From: Bordetella genomosp. 4
Lineage (GTDB): Bacteria > Pseudomonadota > Gammaproteobacteria > Burkholderiales > Burkholderiaceae_B
Length of the DNA stretch: 64,000 nucleotides
Direction: 5' to 3'
Assembly: GCF_002261185.1 (NCBI RefSeq)
Contig: NZ_NEVQ01000013.1
Span: 310,001 to 374,000, forward strand
Part shown: piece by piece, positions 61,974-64,000 of the stretch
Layout: every line of letters starts with the position of its first letter
Numbering within the stretch: the first letter of the stretch is position 1
Program-made: the position numbers and the translations under genes
Notes under the pieces: generated by a model
What the model saw: the letters and a program-made list of their open reading frames with translations, nothing else
Databases searched by the model: none
Told to the model about the DNA's origin: nothing

Positions 61974-62600
61974 TTACGGTGCCGGCATCAACAGCTCGCG
62001 CACGGGCGCAAAACTGCGCCGGTGTTCCGCGCAGGGCCCATGTTCGCGCAGCCGCGTCAAGTGCAACGCAGTGCCGTAGCCCTTGTGCTGATCAAAACCG
62101 TACTGTGGATACTGTGCATGCAAGCGCAACAAATCAGCGTCACGAGCTGTTTTCGCCAGAATGGAGGCTGCCGAGATGGCCGGCACCAGCGCATCCCCCT
62201 TGATCACGGTTTGCACCGTACAGCGGAGCTTTGGCGCCTGGTTGCCATCGACCATGGCCACCTGCGGCGCATGAGCCAGCCCTTCGACGGCGCGCTGCAT
62301 GGCCAAAAGTGTCGCCCGCAAAATGTTCAAGTTGTCGATTTCATCGACACTGGCACTGGCAACGCACCAACTCAATGCGTATTCCTGGATCTCTATGGCC
62401 AGCGCCTCGCGGCGGACTGCGGTGAGCACCTTGGAGTCGGCCAAGCCGTCGATGGGCCTGGCGGGATCCAGAATCACGGCAGCTGCGTATACAGCCCCTG
62501 CGAGCGGCCCGCGGCCGGCCTCGTCGACGCCGGCCATCGTCACGCCCGAAAAATCCGGCGTGGTGCAGGCAAAAAGGCTATGTTGATCCATGGGCCACAT
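61974..62600 (-). CDS. rnhB: Ribonuclease HII
   Basis: The protein has 208 residues from the ATG at 62600, overlapping lpxB by 23 bases; a second ATG at 62591 is possible. The active-site motif is [12 protein letters not shown], with Asp and Glu metal ligands; further conserved parts are [27 protein letters not shown] (third Asp) and [36 protein letters not shown]. It removes ribonucleotides from RNA-DNA hybrids. The tail after about 185 is normal in length. Confidence 0.95.
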   Translation of the reverse strand: MWPMDQHSLFACTTPDFSGVTMAGVDEAGRGPLAGAVYAAAVILDPARPIDGLADSKVLTAVRREALAIEIQEYALSWCVASASVDEIDNLNILRATLLAMQRAVEGLAHAPQVAMVDGNQAPKLRCTVQTVIKGDALVPAISAASILAKTARDADLLRLHAQYPQYGFDQHKGYGTALHLTRLREHGPCAEHRRSFAPVRELLMPAP

Positions 62601-63765
62601 CGAGAATTGCGCGCGCCGCCAAGCTCGCCGTATCGCGCGTCAGATCGTGATGCATGGCGGTAAAACGCGAGTATATGCGTGCGGCATGGGCCTCGTCCGT
62701 CAGGGCAGCCCAGGTCGTCTCAGCCAGCTTATCCGGCGTAGCATCGTCCTGCAATAGCTCCGGCACGGCGAAATCCCGCAGCAGCACGTTAGGCAGCCCC
62801 ACCCAGGGCAGATACGGCCGTTGCTGGCCGGATTTCCAAGCCATGATGCGGCGCATCCAGGGGGACAAATAATACGAAATAACCATGGGGCGCTTGAATA
62901 GCGCTGCCTCCAGGGTGGCCGTGCCACTGGCCACCAGCACCGCATCGCTGGCCTCAAGCGCTGTCCAGGCCACCGGTGCACTGCCTGCTGCTGTCAGATC
63001 ATCGGCAGTCACACAGCGCAGCCCCGGGACCGGATATTGCGCCAAAATGGCGTCGAATTCCTGACGGCGCTGGGCATTGACCATGGGCACGATGCATATC
63101 AGACTGGGATCCCGCCGGCGCAGTTGTTGCGCCGCCTGCAGAAAACGCGGTGCGAGAATGCGGATCTCCGACGAGCGGCTGCCTGGCAAGATTGCCAAGA
63201 CACGCGCATTGTCATCCAGGCCCAGACGGAGGCGTGCCGCCGCACGGTCGGGTTGCATCGGAATGGCGTCAGCCAAGGGATGCCCGACATAGGTTACCGG
63301 GATGCCTTCTTTGCGGTACAGGTCTTCCTCGAAAGGAAACAGCACCAGCATGTGCGACACCGCCTCGCGGATCTTGTGTATACGCTCGTAACGCCACGCC
63401 CAGATCGACGGGCCGACGAAATGCACGGTAGGCGTCCCCGCCTGGCGCAGCTGCAATTCGAGCTTCAGATTGAAATCCGGCGCGTCCACCCCAACGAACA
63501 CTGAGGGCGGTTTGGACAGCCAGCGACGCTTGACGTCACCGTAGGTTCGTAACAACCCAGGCAGGCGTTTGAGGGCGTCCACATAGCCAAATACCGTCAG
63601 CGCATGCATGGGATGCCAGGCCTCGAAGCCGGCCGCATCCATGGCGGGCCCGCCTATGCCTTGGCAATGTAAATCGGACGATGCCTGATGCAGGCCGGTA
63701 ATGACACGGCTGGCCAGCAGGTCACCCGAAGGCTCACCTGCCACCATGCCGACAGTAGTGGTCAT
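62578..63765 (-). CDS. lpxB: Lipid-A-disaccharide synthase
   Basis: The protein has 395 residues; the ATG at 63765 overlaps the lpxA stop by four bases. The GT19 fold shows [47 protein letters not shown] and [19 protein letters not shown], with [18 protein letters not shown] on the donor side. It joins UDP-2,3-diacylglucosamine and lipid X to form the lipid A disaccharide. It lies in the conserved lpxA-lpxB-rnhB order. Confidence 0.96.
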   Translation of the reverse strand: MTTTVGMVAGEPSGDLLASRVITGLHQASSDLHCQGIGGPAMDAAGFEAWHPMHALTVFGYVDALKRLPGLLRTYGDVKRRWLSKPPSVFVGVDAPDFNLKLELQLRQAGTPTVHFVGPSIWAWRYERIHKIREAVSHMLVLFPFEEDLYRKEGIPVTYVGHPLADAIPMQPDRAAARLRLGLDDNARVLAILPGSRSSEIRILAPRFLQAAQQLRRRDPSLICIVPMVNAQRRQEFDAILAQYPVPGLRCVTADDLTAAGSAPVAWTALEASDAVLVASGTATLEAALFKRPMVISYYLSPWMRRIMAWKSGQQRPYLPWVGLPNVLLRDFAVPELLQDDATPDKLAETTWAALTDEAHAARIYSRFTAMHHDLTRDTASLAARAILDVAHGST

Positions 63766-64000
63766 GGCCGGATGATGCCCCGGTTCGAGGCATCAAAGAA
63801 ATCCAGCAAGACCTGCAACGCCTCGGTCGCATCAGGATGCGACTGCTGGCGAGCGCGCAGCTCTGCGCGCGCCTCGTCCAACGACAACCCACGGCGGAAA
63901 ACGATCTTGTATGCCTCTCGCAGGCTGGAAATCACCGACGCGCTGAAACCGCGACGGCGCAAGCCCTCGACATTAACGCCCACGGGTCGGCAAGGATTGC
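63762..64000 (-). CDS. lpxA: UDP-N-acetylglucosamine acyltransferase, 5' part missing at window edge
   Basis: Only the C-terminal 79 or so residues are visible, read as NPCRP then VGVNVEGLRRRGFSASVI, SLREAYKIVFRRGLSLDEAR. The NVEGL-x-RRGF motif and the helical tail are the LpxA C-terminus after the left-handed beta-helix. The frame continues past base 64000. It adds the first 3-hydroxyacyl chain in lipid A synthesis. Coupled to lpxB. Confidence 0.92.
   Translation of the reverse strand, partial: NPCRPVGVNVEGLRRRGFSASVISSLREAYKIVFRRGLSLDEARAELRARQQSHPDATEALQVLLDFFDASNRGIIRP

Noticed and set aside
1-64000. CRISPR arrays, insertion sequences, integrases, tRNA or rRNA genes
   Set aside because: No regularly spaced repeats, transposase-like frames with terminal repeats, or tRNA/rRNA signatures were found by reading; a covariance-model search could still reveal a small RNA.

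Overview
The window looks like about 64 kb of chromosome from a Burkholderiales bacterium, most likely Alcaligenaceae (Bordetella/Achromobacter-like). This rests on high coding density and GC-rich codon use, two tripartite-tricarboxylate 'Bug' periplasmic receptors, and housekeeping runs typical of that group (lpxA-lpxB-rnhB-trmH-like, ppsA/ppsR, ratA-rnfH/smpB, tmk-holB-tatD). No species can be named from sequence alone. I see no rRNA, tRNA, insertion sequence, integrase, phage gene or CRISPR array.

Left part (1-8.1 kb): the tail of an IclR regulator. A LysR regulator with a Bug receptor and an isochorismatase-type hydrolase follows. Next is a TetR regulator divergent from an amidase, a small coupled ORF and a second Bug receptor. 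A HAD phosphatase closes the part. These read as two small uptake-and-hydrolysis units for organic acids or amides.

Glycan locus (8.2-23.5 kb, minus strand): in transcription order it holds a DUF4142 protein, a PIG-L deacetylase, a GT2, a 910-residue ABC exporter carrying a degenerate kinase-like ATPase domain and a receiver domain, a GT4, an SDR, a GmhB-like phosphatase, a GT9, a carbamoyltransferase, a GT2, a second GT9, another glycosyltransferase, a UDP-glucuronate decarboxylase-like enzyme and a ferritin-like protein. Most junctions are 4-base stop/start overlaps, so this is one translationally coupled operon. No Wzx, Wzy or initiating phosphoglycosyltransferase is visible. The ABC-receiver fusion is the strongest candidate for something undescribed.

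Middle part (23.7-37.9 kb): an outer-membrane barrel-like protein, two tandem beta-lactamase-fold serine hydrolases, a MobA-like/XdhC pair, DoxX, a periplasmic peroxiredoxin, ArsC, an unusually arranged CoA-transferase, a TPR protein, glutathione peroxidase, a divergent Lrp/EamA exporter pair, a GNAT, a two-gene lipoate ligase and a lipoprotein. Many of these are redox or cofactor functions.

Right part (38-64 kb): glutamate dehydrogenase, then an IclR-linked polar amino-acid ABC transporter coupled to a HutG-like ureohydrolase, and an ankyrin protein. Housekeeping runs follow: mltG-tmk-holB-tatD, ygfZ, a valine-degradation set (acyl-CoA dehydrogenase, HIBYL-CoA hydrolase, mmsB), rnfH-ratA/smpB, stomatin-NfeD, a class I glutamine amidotransferase, ppsA with its divergent regulator ppsR, a TrmH-like methyltransferase, rnhB, lpxB and the end of lpxA, cut by the window edge.
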